From Spongilla lacustris (lineage: Eukaryota > Porifera > Demospongiae > Spongillida > Spongillidae), in NCBI GenBank assembly GCA_949361645.1, contig OX442420.1, positions 9,564,735-9,628,734 of the forward strand: a stretch of 64,000 bases of DNA, written 5' to 3'. Positions 1 through 11,324 of the stretch are shown here, piece after piece. The position numbers and the translations under genes were made by a program. The number at the start of each line of letters is the position of its first letter. Within the stretch, counting starts at the first letter, position 1. The notes beneath the pieces were generated by a model. The model did no database searches and had not been told where the DNA came from. It saw nothing but the letters and a program-made list of their open reading frames with translations.

Positions 1-303
1 GTCAAATAAACCAGAGCTGCATAGACAACATTCCCATAAATCCAGAAACAACGATCAAACGAACACAAACCAGCCTTCACTAGAATATGATGTACCTGAA
101 CAATTAGCAACCCGCGTCACAATTTTTACCTAATATTGGATCACCAATTTGTCGGTACTCGTACGTGAAATATATGCCTGTACCTACCAGAACTTAGCTG
201 GCGCCCATACGTGCGTTACACATGGACAGTACAGATACGACTTTCACCCACTATTGTGATTAGCGGGCGCCCATAAGCTGGATTCAAGTTAAGCGAAGCC
301 ACT
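1..303. other. no recognised feature
   Basis: No exon, repeat or transposon end was recognised here. The last five bases (ccact, 299-303) are the target-site duplication of the element that starts at 304. Confidence 0.6.
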
Positions 304-334
304 CAGGCCCGTAGGCGTAGGCTGGTCGGGAGAT

Positions 335-370
<36 letters not shown>

Positions 371-1083
371 CGGAAACAATGAGGGTGGAACTAACTAGTG
401 GGGGAGGGGCCTTCCCTCCCAGCTAGGGGGTATGGGGGAGCGCTGTAAGCTCCCCTGTCGGGGTCTGGGGCGGAGCCCCAGGAGCTTTGCAACTTGCAAA
501 ACATCGCATAATTGCGTAGAAACACGCCAAAACATAGTAAATACGACAAGAAATACTTTTTTGCTTCCAGAGCTATAGCTCACAAGTGCGAGACTACTAC
601 GGAAAGTTTGGAAGCAAGCGTTGCGAAGTGGCTTGAGCCAGCGACAGAGTACTTCACAGTACAACGGCGTTGTGCCGTTCGATTACGAAGTACGTCTGGC
701 TTGCGAGCTACCTTCCTGATCAATAGGAAAGTTAGACGAACCCTATAGCCATACATTTGGCGTGCCCCGGATCCGCCACTCTGACTGCAGTTTGTTGCGG
801 GCCGTGGGCGCCGGGCGCCCCATTTAGAACGGACGCTAATTTTTCATTCGCGTAAATAATATCTGTATAACGTCATGTAAAAATAAATAAATAATTAATT
901 AGCTAGTTATTTTTACGGTAAGCGGCGGAAAGAAGCGGAACCAGCTTCGGCAGGCGGAACCAAGCTGGGCAGGCGGAACCTGCTTAGGCAGCGGATCCAG
1001 CTTGGGCAAGCGGAACTAGCCTGGACGGGCGGGGGGGTTCGACGGACTTCGACCGAACCCCCCCCCCGCAGCCTACGGGCCTG
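304..1083. mobile_element. non-autonomous DNA element, TIR CAGGCCCGTAGGC, 5-bp duplication
   Basis: The element starts CAGGCCCGTAGGCGTAGGC and ends with the inverted form GCCTACGGGCCTG. It is flanked by a 5-bp direct repeat ccact (299-303 and 1084-1088). It contains a 31-base G run (about 337-367), a G-rich hairpin module around 400-490 that recurs near 30.5 kb, and a degenerate roughly 20-bp tandem repeat built on GGCGGAACC at 923-1030. No coding sequence is credible. The end of another element (GGATCCGCCACTCTG, about 769-783) lies inside it, so it is probably composite. I cannot assign a superfamily. Confidence 0.75.
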
Positions 1084-1088
1084 CCACT

Positions 1089-1523
1089 GGCCGGGCCTTT
1101 TACGACCATCACAAAACTTCTGGAAAGTGTCCTATTCAGTATCAATCGATCCGCTCTTAATAATGCCTACCACACAACTTACCGTCTTGAAAAGCCCAAA
1201 CAGGTTGGAGACCCAGACTGGTCAGACCGACAGGTCATCTCATCTTATCTGTGTGTACGCTCAACGGCTCTGCCAGGCTCTACAACTTTTGTACCTTCGT
1301 TATAGTTGAACATTACGAGATACGAGTTGATTGGGCAATCTCGAGATTGCGCAAACAAACCATGGATCCAGGGTTTGCACAGGACAATCCCGGGATCGCG
1401 CTTTGCGCGTAACAAATATACAGATCAGAATATTTAACTACGTCCTGTGTGTGGGCTGGGCCATTAATAATCCACCTACGCCGGTGTATCGATCGCTATA
1501 GCGTAAGAAGTTCATTTAATAAC
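1089..1523. other. no recognised feature
   Basis: Single-copy-looking sequence between two transposons. Short open frames have no recognisable domain or splice context. Confidence 0.5.
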
Positions 1524-1528
1524 ATAGG

Positions 1529-1594
1529 TGTTCCGATACCCCTATCTACTGAGTCTAACAGTCTAAAGATGGCAAGAGATATATCTCAATATAT
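1529..1594 (-). repeat. 3' LTR, outer part
   Basis: Matches 10510-10575 of the 5' LTR with few differences (TGTTCCGATACC... ATATCTCAATAT). It ends at the insertion site of the element at 1595; the last five bases tatat correspond to tatgt on the far side, one base having changed. Confidence 0.88.
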
Positions 1595-1916
1595 CATAGG
1601 CGGAACCGGGGGGGGGGGGGGGGGGCAGAGGGGGCTATCGCCCCCCCCCCCCCCCCCCCCTTGCAGCGATAAAGGGGGCGCGAACGTATCGTTCCGCCCC
1701 CCCTTTATTGGCTGGGGTTAAATTTATTCACAATCCTAAGTATCGCTGCATGTGGTGCCTCCGCACGTGCACAGCACAATCAATTAACATGTACAACATT
1801 TCAGTGAATCAGATAATGCTAACAGCTGCCATTTACCGCTCGCGTAGGGTTAACTGCCATATTAATTGCTGGTTGGATCGCGTATCGCAGTGATGAAGTG
1901 TCAGCAAAGAATAATG

Positions 1917-2116
1917 CTAACCCCCCTCCGCCACCACCAAAAAAATGGCTCGTGTTTGAACGAGCGTATTGTTGTAATCTCGAGCTCTGCTGCGCGCCGT
2001 TCTTCAAAATCTTGTTAGAGCACCATTAAATTTTGAAACAGGTACGCGCTAGCGTTAATGATTACGAAGATACGCTCGCTTAAACACGAGCCATTTTTTT
2101 TTTGTGGGGGGCTTAG
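1917..2116. repeat. short inverted-repeat element
   Basis: About 50 bp at 1917-1968 is repeated in inverted orientation at 2065-2116; both arms share the core ATGGCTCGTGTTT. This gives a roughly 200-bp hairpin, typical of a small MITE. Target duplications were not resolved. Confidence 0.6.
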
Positions 2117-2755
2117 TACACGTATTTATACATGTATAATACATATGCAGAAATCAGGAAAGTGATGGTGTTCAAAAAGAAATCCTATAGCATGTGTTCC
2201 GTTGCTAGTACATAGGGGTAGTGCAATTTGAATTTGTGTTGAATTTATAAGTACTAATGGTTAAGATTTATTCAAAACAAAGTTAGACTTAGACCTATTT
2301 AAATGTATGAAAAATGGCTACTCTTGAATTTTATTAACTAACCGCAAGTATAATAAATTTGCCACCTCATTTTTACGTGTAGAAAGGTTGTAAGATGCAA
2401 ACTGTGCAAAAATATGTATACCACCATTACATTGAAGATTTCCGTTCGGGAAAGCAAAACATAGCTTCAAATTAAAACATGTACACAAAATCAATGTTTT
2501 CTGACCTAATTATTGTATTCCCTGCTTTTTAAAATTGAATCTTAACGAAAAATTGAGTTGCCACCCTTTATTAAGATTTGCAGCACATTGGTACACGTTT
2601 TTATACCATTTGTTGTTCCATTACATAGACTTTTCTAGTACGGGGAGCCATTGAACAATGTCTGGTTACTGGCGCCGCCATCTTGAGCATTATTGAATAA
2701 ATGGTTGTCATAACAGAAACACATGTAGCTTACTAAATAATTATAGTTAGGTTTA

Positions 2756-4416
2756 TTAACCTATAATTGCCTGAAAAAACGTAAGGTATACCTTACGAAA
2801 ACGTAAGGTATACCTTACGTTGGGCTTTTAATGTTCTGAAGAACATTATTCATTCCAAATGAATTTATTTAATTTTTTCATGTATGTTATAAACCATTGT
2901 AAGTACCAATGTCACTCAATAGCTGAACTGTGCAAAACTGCCATCACTAGGCATGAAAAACCATAAAATATACAAATAAATATGTGTTTTAAAACACTAT
3001 GTTCACATTTGAAGTGTCATAGCTCCATAATTATAATATTTATCAAGCTGAAATAACCTGCTTTATATTGTTCCCATTAAGCAGACAATTACTGCCATAA
3101 ACAAATTAAGAAACATTTAAATAGTTAATTAACTTAAAATCAAATCTTTTGAAATCAAGTTTGAATTGGTTACAAGTACAAGTGACAATGATATTATTAT
3201 GTTTGAAAGTTTGTAAAAATCACTTCAAAAGTTAAATATCCATATTATTAACCAACTAAAATACACTGAAAAGCTATCTATATATTAGTTTTTTTAACGA
3301 AAATTGTCAACATTTACTGGGATTGTGCTATGCAATAAAGCCGGGGTACCTTTTATATAAATAAATTTTAAACAAAATCAATTCCCTGTTGTACTGATAT
3401 CACATACTACATATTAAGTAACCAAAATCAAGTACTCTGAAGAAACCAAGTGAAGTGAAAGCATATCAGCACAATGATGTTGACTTTGGCAACCAATAAT
3501 TGTTCAAATACCATTTAGCTAGCTCACTTCATTCACTGCACAATTGAACTATAAGTTTTGCAGTATACAGGTGTGTCCTGGTTTAGGACCATACACTACA
3601 GATTGTTACATCTGATATATAAGCTTGCAGTACTAAAATGGTAAAGCTGGCTAGGTATTTGGATGCTTTATATACCTGTAGGGCTGTTGCCGTTTATTTC
3701 AAGTTAAAATATGCATTAAATCATGATGCTGGTAGTCTTGAGCTGAGGATGTTTACTAGGTCATTTAATTCGCAAATCCTCATGGATACTGATATGTTGC
3801 ACACTGACGGATTGAACGTGCGGTATCGAGCACCTCCTATTTCTGTCTATGAAGCTGTTATCGGGCACATTCTAAGCAATCATCATCATCTCCATCTTTT
3901 TCTTCACACTTTTTTACATCTATTCTATCATCATATTCACCATTTATCCGTTCGGGGTGGGCAGGCCGGGGCTTCTGCCGCGGGCGATGTCGTGATGAAG
4001 CGGCGATGGCATCGCTAGAGGTACTAATTGCATTCCTGTAGAAAACGTGGTTCGAAGTTCAGAGTAGGAAACTTTCTTCTAACATTCTGTTGAACACTAA
4101 AACTTGCTCTTCTTTGGTTGTGGAACTGCAGTACCTTCAAAGACAGTGTTTTTCTATGCCGTGCCTTACGCGAACATCAATTGATTTATAAACCATACTT
4201 CGATACCGTTTGTCACTCAGTGGCATGTATCGCAAGAACGGCACTAGTGGCTGATGCGGCAGCTTGTGGCGGTTAGAGCCTGGTCCATTGAAAGCTGTAA
4301 TGTACCAATACTTCGATCGCAAATCGCCCAATTGTACGCTGCATTTTTTACTTGAAAATCGTAAGGTATACCTTACGAACGTAAGGTATACCTTACATCC
4401 GGCAATTATTGGTTAA
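2756..4416. mobile_element. piggyBac-like non-autonomous element with TTAA duplications
   Basis: Both ends are TTAA followed by the inverted terminal sequence CC-T/A-ATAATTGCC-G/T-GA. TTAA target duplication is the hallmark of piggyBac and Kolobok elements; the CC start favours piggyBac. Just inside each end sits a pair of 18-bp palindromes CGTAAGGTATACCTTACG (2780-2797 and 2802-2819; 4360-4377 and 4380-4397, the last with one mismatch). The interior is AT-rich. A 126-codon open frame at 3638-4018 has no DDE-transposase features. The 2117-2755 stretch upstream is AT-rich host-element sequence with nothing recognised. Confidence 0.72.
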
Positions 4417-5371
4417 CTCACGAAATTTTAACGAACTATTACTGGCCACATCCCCGCTTGGCAGGGGCAGATTCAGTATTTTGGTAAGGGGCCGGGGTTC
4501 GAATTTTATGACCTGATTAAATTAGCCCTGGTTGATTACGAAAACGGGGGTGGGGGTGGGGGAGGGGGAGGGAAGGGGGAGGGATGCGAAATACAAGAAC
4601 TGAGACGCGATTTGCCGAAGTGGCGCTTCGATTCTAATTTTATGCCGCAAATATCGCTTCATAACCGTTCAAATTTTTCCAACCCCACGGGTCCACTTGG
4701 GTAACATGTCACTAATGCGAGCAGTCTGCTTTGCGAACAGCTAATTATAAACGGCTGTTGAATTTTGTGACCTGTGGAAATTTGTGACCACGCCAGCTAG
4801 CGTGTACAGTCAGAGATAATATACCGGTATTAAAAGGGAAAAGTCGTATATTAATAAACAAGACAGAACGACTAATTAGATAGCGCTGTTTAGATTACAG
4901 TACATGTAGTCTTAGTCTAGAAGTTGTATATTGAGTTTATACGACTATATATATAGAGGTAAAAAGCTAAGTCGTCGATCATCGTTGATTCATATCGCAG
5001 ACATGCAAATCAGTTGTCTGTTCAAATCCTCTCGTCGTCAGAGCACATATACGAGGGACTGGGTTTATATGGCGGCGGATCCCCCGCTTTTTTTATTTGG
5101 AACGTTTTTGAAGCTGATCCAATTCGATTTTTAATAACTTATTACCTTGGGTTGATCGCTCACATTTCCTGCATGCATGCAATACATATACTCGCAGATC
5201 ACCTTTGCACGAACATTAGGCCGGCTTATTGACAGTGTCACTTTTAACCTGGAGTCATCAATCGATTCAACCATGCGTATTTGATCATAAATCAACGGAA
5301 CATTTATCCCACCGGCTATATCATATGAATTGTGAAGGACGAAAGAATATAGTGGTAGTAAACAGATGCCA
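4417..5371. other. interior of the 3.8-kb element, no gene recognised
   Basis: Contains CAGGGGCAGATTCAG at about 4463, which looks like another transposon end without a partner found, and a G-rich tract at about 4545-4584 (runs of GGGGG and GGGAGGG) that could form a quadruplex. No credible exon. Confidence 0.5.
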
Positions 5372-5421
5372 GTAACAGCGCTCCCCCATGCCCCCTAGCT
5401 GGGCGGGACGCCACTGTATGT

Positions 5422-5500
5422 CCAATAGCTCACACACGATGCACACCTGATCTACAACACATATACGCGCATGCGCACACACGTAAGGAAACCCCAAACA
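5422..5500 (-). repeat. 3' LTR, inner part
   Basis: Matches 10581-10661 (allowing a 6-bp indel), ending in ...CCCCAAACA, the U3 start on the minus strand. It is adjacent to the polypurine tract. Confidence 0.88.
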
Positions 5501-5510
5501 TTCCCCCCCT
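5501..5510 (-). promoter_or_regulatory. polypurine tract of the Ty3 element
   Basis: On the minus strand AGGGGGGGAA directly precedes the 3' LTR, the position and composition expected for the plus-strand priming tract of an LTR retrotransposon. Confidence 0.75.
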
Positions 5511-5518
5511 CTAACAAG

Positions 5519-6891
5519 TCAACATTGTTTCACATAGTGACTTGGATTCTTGCTTGTCCTGTAGCTGCGTGCTGTCACTTCATCCCGCGTTGTCACCTCA
5601 CCCTGGGTTGGTGCTCTGATTACAGCAGCTTCACTTGGCTTGGTTGAGGTGTTAAGTGTTATACTCCTATTCACTGATGGAGCAGATGTGAGGTTCCTGC
5701 TGTGCTCCGATCCATCCCTCACTGGAGAACTGTCCTGATTGGTGGGTACGGTGACTTTCTCTGCCAGAGTTGGTTGCCTTCCCGACTCATGACCAGCAGG
5801 TGGGACGGCCTCCTCACTGGATGTTGCTGCTTGTTCAGCATGTTCCTCTTCTTGCCCGCCATGTTCCTCTTCTCTGGGTGCTTTTTGTGAGGGCTTCAGG
5901 AACTGTCTATTACGATGCAGTAACTTCCCATCCACCTCTACTGTATAAGACCTGCCTGTGAGCCGGTCCACACAGCGTCCTCGCATCCATTGCGTCTTCC
6001 TGGCTCGTAAGTCCTATACTAAAACCGGTTGTCCCATCTGCAGTGGTTTGTCACTGTTTGTCTTGTCCTGTTGCCAGAGCATTTGTTGTTGTCTGGCTAT
6101 CTTTCTCTCCCACATATCAGCTGGAGGGGGTTCCACCGCTAGCTTCCCCTGACTGCTAGGCACTATTCCTCTGGTACATCTAGCCAACAGATGCTGACCG
6201 GGACTGGCATTGAATCCCATAGTCGGTGTATTGCACCACTCCAGCAATGCTAGGTAGGGGTCTGAACTCCTTTTAAACAGTCTCTTTGCAATCTTGATGG
6301 CCAATTTCGCTTTGCCATTGGATCTGCTGTTATACGGCGAGGAGACTGAGTGCTGAAATTCCCAGGTTTCTGAGAATTGAACTCTTGGGACGTGAACTGG
6401 GGGCCACCATCAGTACGCACCAATACCGGGATCCCATGCCTTGCAAACTGCTGTTTGGTCGCATGTACCATCGTTGCTGCTGTGGTGTTTGGTAACTCTG
6501 ACACTTCGAAAAAGTCTGTCAAATAATCCACAATTAGGAGGTATTCTTTCCCTTTGACTGTAAAAAAATCCATACCGACTTTAGCCCATGGTAGCTTTGG
6601 TATATCATGCACCAGTAATTTGTCTCTTGATTGTGCTGGACTATCCTCGTCACACATTGGGCACTGTTTTGTCACTCTGATGATGTCCTCTGCCATCTTG
6701 GGCCAGTAAACCGCATCCTTTGCTCGCCTTAGTGTTGATTCACTTCCCATATGGCTGGAGTGCTGTCGCCTTAGATAATCTTCTCGGAGTACTTGAGGCA
6801 CTACTGCTTGCCCTCCTTTGTATATTACTCCATCTTGTATTACCAGTAGCTCTCGAAACGTCCAATACTTCTGAACAATTGCTGGAATTTC
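5519..6891 (-). pseudogene. Ty3/gypsy integrase (degenerate)
   Basis: Reading down the minus strand from about 6801: an H2C2-type zinc-binding segment (HSSHMG then CPMC), then the catalytic core with GMDFF (first Asp) and RTDGGPQF (second Asp), then a C-terminal region at 5519-6304 with a chromatin- or DNA-binding-like tail (RCVDRLTGRSYTVEV). Integrase would join element cDNA into the host chromosome. The frame is broken at least twice (around 6250-6304 and 5986-6014), so no intact enzyme is encoded. Family assignment is firm from the D,D region and the zinc finger. Confidence 0.85.
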
Positions 6892-7647
6892 TCAAATTCT
6901 GGTGGGCCACCCATGTCTGATCACCTGGCTCAATGCTGTTTGTTTCGGGTCAGTTGCTGCGGCTCTTTGTATCTCTACTAATCTCTGATCCTTGACTCTA
7001 ACAAAATCCTGTTCCTTGATTCTGCTCAGCTCTTGAGCCTCTTCCTCCATTGCTGCTATGTTCAGAACCTCTTGCTGTGATGATCCCCCCTCCTCTCCAG
7101 TATCTACTGGAAGTCGGGACAAGGTATCTGCAATGACTTGTTGGCTACCTGGGTGGTAGACCACATCCAGGTTATAACATTGCAATGTCAACAGCATCCG
7201 CTGCAATTGCCATGGGGCTGCCAGGATGGATTTCTGAGTGATTGTTTCCAGTGACTTGTGATCAGTTTCTACTCAGACTTTCTTGCCATAGATATATTGG
7301 TCAAACTTTTGGCAAGTGAACACTATGGCCAAGCACTCCAGCTCCAATGCTACATAATTTTTTCAGCCCTTAAAAGTGATCTGGATGCCGATGTGACTGG
7401 TCGCCCTTCTTGCAGCAAAGTTGCCCCTAGACCTTCTCCACTGGCATGCATCACATTGTATTACCACAGGCTTTGTTACATCATAGAATGCCAGCAACTG
7501 GTCTTCACTGACGAGTTCCTTCACCTTATCGAATGCCATTTGTTGTGTTGTTCCCCACCAAAAATCTGTACTGTTTTCTGTGAGGCTCCTTAGTGGTTCA
7601 CTAGTTTGTGACAGCTTTGGGATGAAGCGTGACAGATAATTGCACAT
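6892..7647 (-). pseudogene. Ty3/gypsy RNase H region (degenerate)
   Basis: The minus strand encodes the RT connection segment (YLSRFIPKLS... FWWG), an RNase H-type first aspartate in VVIQCDAC (near 7450-7475), and the C-terminal YHPGSQQVIADTLSRLP that ends RNase H in these elements (near 7100-7180). RNase H would remove the RNA strand during reverse transcription. At least one frame change separates 7363-7647 from 6892-7206, so this is a relic. Confidence 0.82.
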
Positions 7648-8587
7648 ACCCAGAAACCTTCAGACGTCTATGGCGGAATTGGGAGCAGCCATTCCTATCC
7701 TGCCATTACTTTAGCTGGATCAGGTCTTATCCCCTTGAGATCCGGTGTCCAATATATAGTAGCTCTGTCATGCGCAACCTCATTTTGTTTCTGTTTAGTC
7801 TTATGTTGCATTCTCTGGCTCTCTTCAACAGCTGTAGCAATGCTTCATCGTGGCTTCAATGAGCTTCTGCCATAGAGGTTCCTTTTCCGTAAAGTAGTAT
7901 GTCATCTGCAACAACTGCTATTCCCTCAAGACTGTGTAACACAGCTTGCAGCCTTCTTTGGAACTCTTCTGGTGCTGAGGATATCCCGAAGGGTAGTCAC
8001 AGCCACCTATATCTACAGGCGGGTCCCCAGAAAGTCGTCAGTCAAATGGAGTGTTCGCTTAGACGAATGTGCATAAACCCGTCTTTGACGTCCAAAAGAC
8101 TGAATATCTTGGCTCCCCTCAACAAAGGCAGGACATCATCCATGGTTGGCATCTGAAAGTGACTCCTTTTGATTGCTGTATTGAGATCTCATGGATCCAG
8201 GCATACTCTGACTTGTGCTTTGTCAGCTTTCCAGACAGCCATTAGATTACTACTCCACTCTGTTGGGGTGTCTACTCTAGTAATCCGTCCATGCTTCTCC
8301 ATTGCCTTTATTCTGTACTGCTGGTATTGCACTGTCCACCGGTATATCGTATTCACCTGCCAGGCAGCCAGTCCCGCTAAAGCCATCTTTGTAGTCCTAA
8401 ACTATCCTTTCCTTTGTTAGCCTCTCTCCTGCTTCAGCCAAGCAGACACACTCAGCTTCGTATGAGAGCAGCTGCAGGTTCAAACAAGTGTCTAGCGACG
8501 ACAGGGTATGGTGCTTTGTTTCTAGTATCTCAAATTCCAGCTCTGTCAACTATCCTTGCCTATTCTGCACGTAAGCCATGCAATTGC
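7648..8587 (-). pseudogene. Ty3/gypsy reverse transcriptase (degenerate)
   Basis: The minus strand at 8189-8386 encodes the RT entry segment (ITRVDTPTEWSSNLMAV... VRVCLDP). Lower down, near 7885-7915, it encodes VVADDILL, equivalent to the catalytic Y/F-x-DD box with Val-Ala in place of Tyr-Val. The catalytic pair Asp-Asp is kept. Several stops and frame changes lie between. It is recognisable by its position between protease and RNase H as well as by these motifs. Confidence 0.8.
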
Positions 8588-9126
8588 CTAGAGACCTACT
8601 GACCGAACCATCATACATGGTGAGTGTTGTTTCGCTCTGTTTCCAGGGCAGATTACCCAGCAACTGATAGTTTGTTTGGACATCACATTGCAGGATACAG
8701 CTGTATCTAGCTGGCAAGTTATCACCTGGATTTTCTTCTCCCTCTGGAATGGCACCTTGGCCAGTAGTTTTCTGCCCACTTTTTGGACCCTAATCAACAA
8801 CACCTCCTCTTCTGATGCAGGTGGCGTTGGGCTCTTCTCTAACAGATGAGTTGTTCCTGTTCTTCGTGTGCACATATTTGCGAAGTGATTGGGGCCCCAG
8901 CAGTTGGCTCACTGCTGTCCATAAGCAGGGCATTGCCTTGGTTAATGCAAGCGGCCACACCTGGAGCAGACTTTTGCTCCTCTACTAGCTACGTTCCTCT
9001 GCTGCCTCGTTGTGCCTTCCACACTATCCTGTTGCTTCCCTCTCCAACGACTAAACTGGTCTTTTCCTCCTCTGGTAGATTGGGACTTCATAGCTGCTAC
9101 TTTCTCCACTGTTTTTGTCTTCTCTA
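8588..9126 (-). pseudogene. Ty3/gypsy zinc-knuckle and aspartic protease region (degenerate)
   Basis: The minus strand shows a cysteine-rich stretch (CSRCGRLH near 8945-8970; CWGPNHFANMC near 8870-8905) of nucleocapsid zinc-knuckle type, then QLDTAVSCNVMS (near 8670-8710). The latter sits where retroviral-type proteases have D-T/S-G followed by A-S. Here Gly is replaced by Ala and the order is altered, so the catalytic triplet is damaged. The segment spans at least two frames. Confidence 0.7.
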
Positions 9127-10296
9127 CTAAGGACTGCAGGTCTGCAGCCGTGGCTTCCATTGTCTGTCAGATTCTAATGGCTTTGGGCAAATCCAAATTC
9201 TCTGTTTCCAGTAGTCGCCTGCGCATCCTTTCGTTACTGACACCCCTGATAAGTACGTGCAAAATGCATAATGGGGTCGTCTTGCAACTCCCCATGCAAA
9301 GGCACAGTCTCTTACTTGTTTTCGCAACTCTACGACAAATTGGTCCACGCTCTTGCACCCCTGCTGGAGCTGTAAAAACTTATCCCGCGTTACATGTTCG
9401 CATTGCCTAGCTTCCCGCACTTCTATTCTGTCTTCGCCTTCCTCAAAACGCAGAGTCTCGTACATGTCATTTACTCTCGGACCGACCAACTGTGCGCAAG
9501 AAAATGGTCTGTTCGGTTGCTCAATCCTTGCCAGTGGCGGATACAGAGGGTTGGAAACCCGAACCTGAATATGAATATAATTAATGTTTAATAATTAGCG
9601 TATGACGCGTCGGATAAATCGGCGCACGTGAGCTATACATTCCTACGGAGAGTTCAGCGTGCACTCCATAAAGTTGCTAAACAGCTTATTCTTATTGCTT
9701 ATTCATTGGTTAGTACTATATTTTAGTTCTGTAAACTGCGAGATACGTAGTAGGCTGGTATTTATACGTAAATCTAAATGTATTCCAAAATGCTAACCCG
9801 CAGACGTAATAGAGGATTCATGCGCTGGTATTAGTACCCATCAAAGTTCAATGCACCTTGCTGCAAGCTTTTCAGTAGAGATGATGGCAAATTTTAACAT
9901 AGCAAAGAAACTAAGCCGGCGCATATAACGTACAACGCAAATCTGCGATCATGCAGCCCTCAAAACCACAATAGCCTGGAAACCAGAACTTAACGGAGTG
10001 GCACGCATTTATTTGTTATGATTGCTTCCGTTTCTAATCCCCCTATACATGTACAATGTGAATGAGTACAAAAAAAATTTTTCGCGCGCCAATGTCACAC
10101 TGTTCACTGCTTGAAGTAGCGGGACATCTGCCGGAATGTAATAGTAAATTTTAAGTGGCTCAAATAGCAATGAAAAGCGCATGCATGTACCAACACAGCC
10201 ATTTAAAGTACAATAACCTGGAAACCAGAACGTAACGGAGTGGCACACATTTATTGGTGTTGATTGGTAACTCCCCTTCATCAATTATTTATGTGG

Positions 10297-10333
<37 letters not shown>

Positions 10334-10486
10334 GCCAAAATCCTGCGTTCGCCCCTGCTTGCCTATTGCCGTAAGGAATAGTGTGAACTCCCTCTTGAAC
10401 CGCCGCCATATGGCACTTAATTCTCCCTTTCCGAAGGGTTCGGGCGCCAGATATTTTTCCATTAGCTCCGGTGTCTCTATTGACAA
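9127..10486 (-). pseudogene. Ty3/gypsy gag, interrupted by a DNA element
   Basis: Gag begins at 10486 on the minus strand (MSIETPELMEKYL) and runs to the insertion at 10357. It resumes at 9531 with the typical capsid segments GPRVNDMYETL and RDKFLQLQQGCKSVDQFV. The 826-bp element 9532-10357 sits inside it, duplicating cttgc. Beyond the insertion, a frame change near 9167-9358 suggests independent decay. Gag would form the particle core. The start was chosen because it is the first Met after the primer-binding site. Confidence 0.78.
9532..10357. mobile_element. 826-bp MITE of the CAGTGGCGGAT family
   Basis: Left end CAGTGGCGGATACAGAGGG, right end inverted CAGGGGCGAACGCAGG, flanked by the 5-bp direct repeat cttgc (9527-9531 and 10358-10362). 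Near its right end it has a poly-C run of about 33 bases. Two 65-bp direct repeats sharing CCTGGAAACCAGAAC lie inside at about 9959-10023 and 10201-10268. It has no coding sequence. It interrupts gag, so it is younger than the retrotransposon. Confidence 0.78.
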
Positions 10487-10498
10487 GATCCCACTTCA

Positions 10499-10509
10499 GT
10501 CTGACACCA
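10499..10509 (-). promoter_or_regulatory. primer-binding site of the Ty3 element
   Basis: Immediately downstream of the 5' LTR on the minus strand is TGGTGTCAGAC, the position and style of a tRNA-primer site in Ty3/gypsy elements. Which tRNA is used cannot be said without a tRNA set. Confidence 0.7.
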
Positions 10510-10661
10510 TGTTCCGATACCTCTATCTACTGATTCTAACAGTCTAAAGATGGCACAAGATATATCTCAATATGTCCAATAGCTCACACACGATGCACAC
10601 CTGATCTACATGTACAACACATATACGCGCATGCGCACACACGTAAGGATACCCCCAAACA
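10510..10661 (-). repeat. 5' LTR (152 bp)
   Basis: Starts TGTTTGGGGG and ends GGTATCGGAACA on the minus strand (TG...CA). Apart from a 6-bp indel it closely matches the reassembled 3' LTR (1529-1594 plus 5422-5500). The high identity implies a fairly recent insertion. Confidence 0.88.
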
Positions 10662-10666
10662 ATAGG

Positions 10667-11324
10667 TTTTGCCTAGTTGGGCGTAGCCCGTCCGGGGTTG
10701 CAAGCCTACACATGTAGGTATATGAGTACATATTCGTACGTATATATAAATACGCGCATGTAATCAACAAATAGCAAACTTTTAAGTGTGATGATATGGT
10801 GACCTCGTTTTGGGGAGGAGGGGTCATTCCAAAAATAAATTATTGAAAAAATTCATCACTTTTCTGATTTTTTTTAATGGACTTACAAGGTTGCACCACA
10901 GCAACATAATGCATGATCGGATTTTATTCATAGGTGTCCAATTCGTGCAAAGTTAGGCAATTCGTCACGTAAACGTCTATATATGATGGCAATGAACAGC
11001 AACAGCTGAGGCGATACTTTCAGTGATGACGATGCCGTGGGTTCTTGTCAGAACCAATACAGCATAGCATCTGAAGGTCCGTGCTCAGGTGTTTCTGAAA
11101 AGAGGCCAGCGAGGAACGAGATAGCGCTATTGGCAGAGGCAGGCCGGAAGCAGCGTGTTGCCATCAAAAAGAGGATGCAAAGAGAAAGCTCTGCAAGCCA
11201 TCGTAAAAACCACGCTCAAAACTGAAATATCGACATCTGCTGAGAGCAAAGCATCGTAAATGTATTGCATCATGCGGATTGTGACGTATGTTACTATTTG
11301 TGGAATGTTGTGATGGGAATAAAC
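10667..11324. other. no recognised feature
   Basis: Contains short open frames only, including 62 codons at 11037-11225 with no known domain. No splice context or repeat was recognised. Confidence 0.5.

Larger units (their letters stand above)
1595..5416. mobile_element. 3.8-kb DNA element inserted in the 3' LTR
   Basis: Ends are CATAGGCGGAACC on the left and, inverted, CAGTGGCGTCCCG on the right. They resemble the CAG-T/A-GGCGGAT ends of the elements at 9532 and 50600. The LTR sequence resumes exactly at 5417, and the 5-bp duplication is tatat/tatgt. The left end carries opposed G and C runs (about 1607-1660). Inside lie an inverted repeat (1917-2116) and a TTAA-flanked element (2756-4416). 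No transposase was recognised, so the element is non-autonomous or degraded. Confidence 0.75.
1529..10661 (-). mobile_element. Ty3/gypsy LTR retrotransposon, nested and degenerate
   Basis: Minus-strand element in the order 5' LTR (10510-10661), primer-binding site, gag, zinc knuckle and protease, RT, RNase H, integrase, polypurine tract, 3' LTR. Both outer ends follow the TG...CA rule and are flanked by a perfect 5-bp duplication atagg (1524-1528 and 10662-10666), so the insertion is complete. The 3' LTR is split into 1529-1594 and 5422-5500 by a 3.8-kb DNA element, and gag is split by an 826-bp element. LTRs are only about 150 bp. The order RT-RNase H-integrase is that of Ty3/gypsy rather than Ty1/copia. 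The pol frame is broken many times, so the copy cannot be autonomous. Confidence 0.9.

Noticed and set aside
1449..1721. 90-codon frame with Gly and Pro runs
   Set aside because: Created by opposed G and C homopolymer tracts at a transposon end.
3638..4018. 126-codon frame in the TTAA element
   Set aside because: No transposase motif, no domain, His-rich low-complexity stretch; chance frame is likely.
5519..9489. Several separate small plus-strand genes over the Ty3 region
   Set aside because: They are antisense shadows of the retrotransposon's minus-strand coding sequence.
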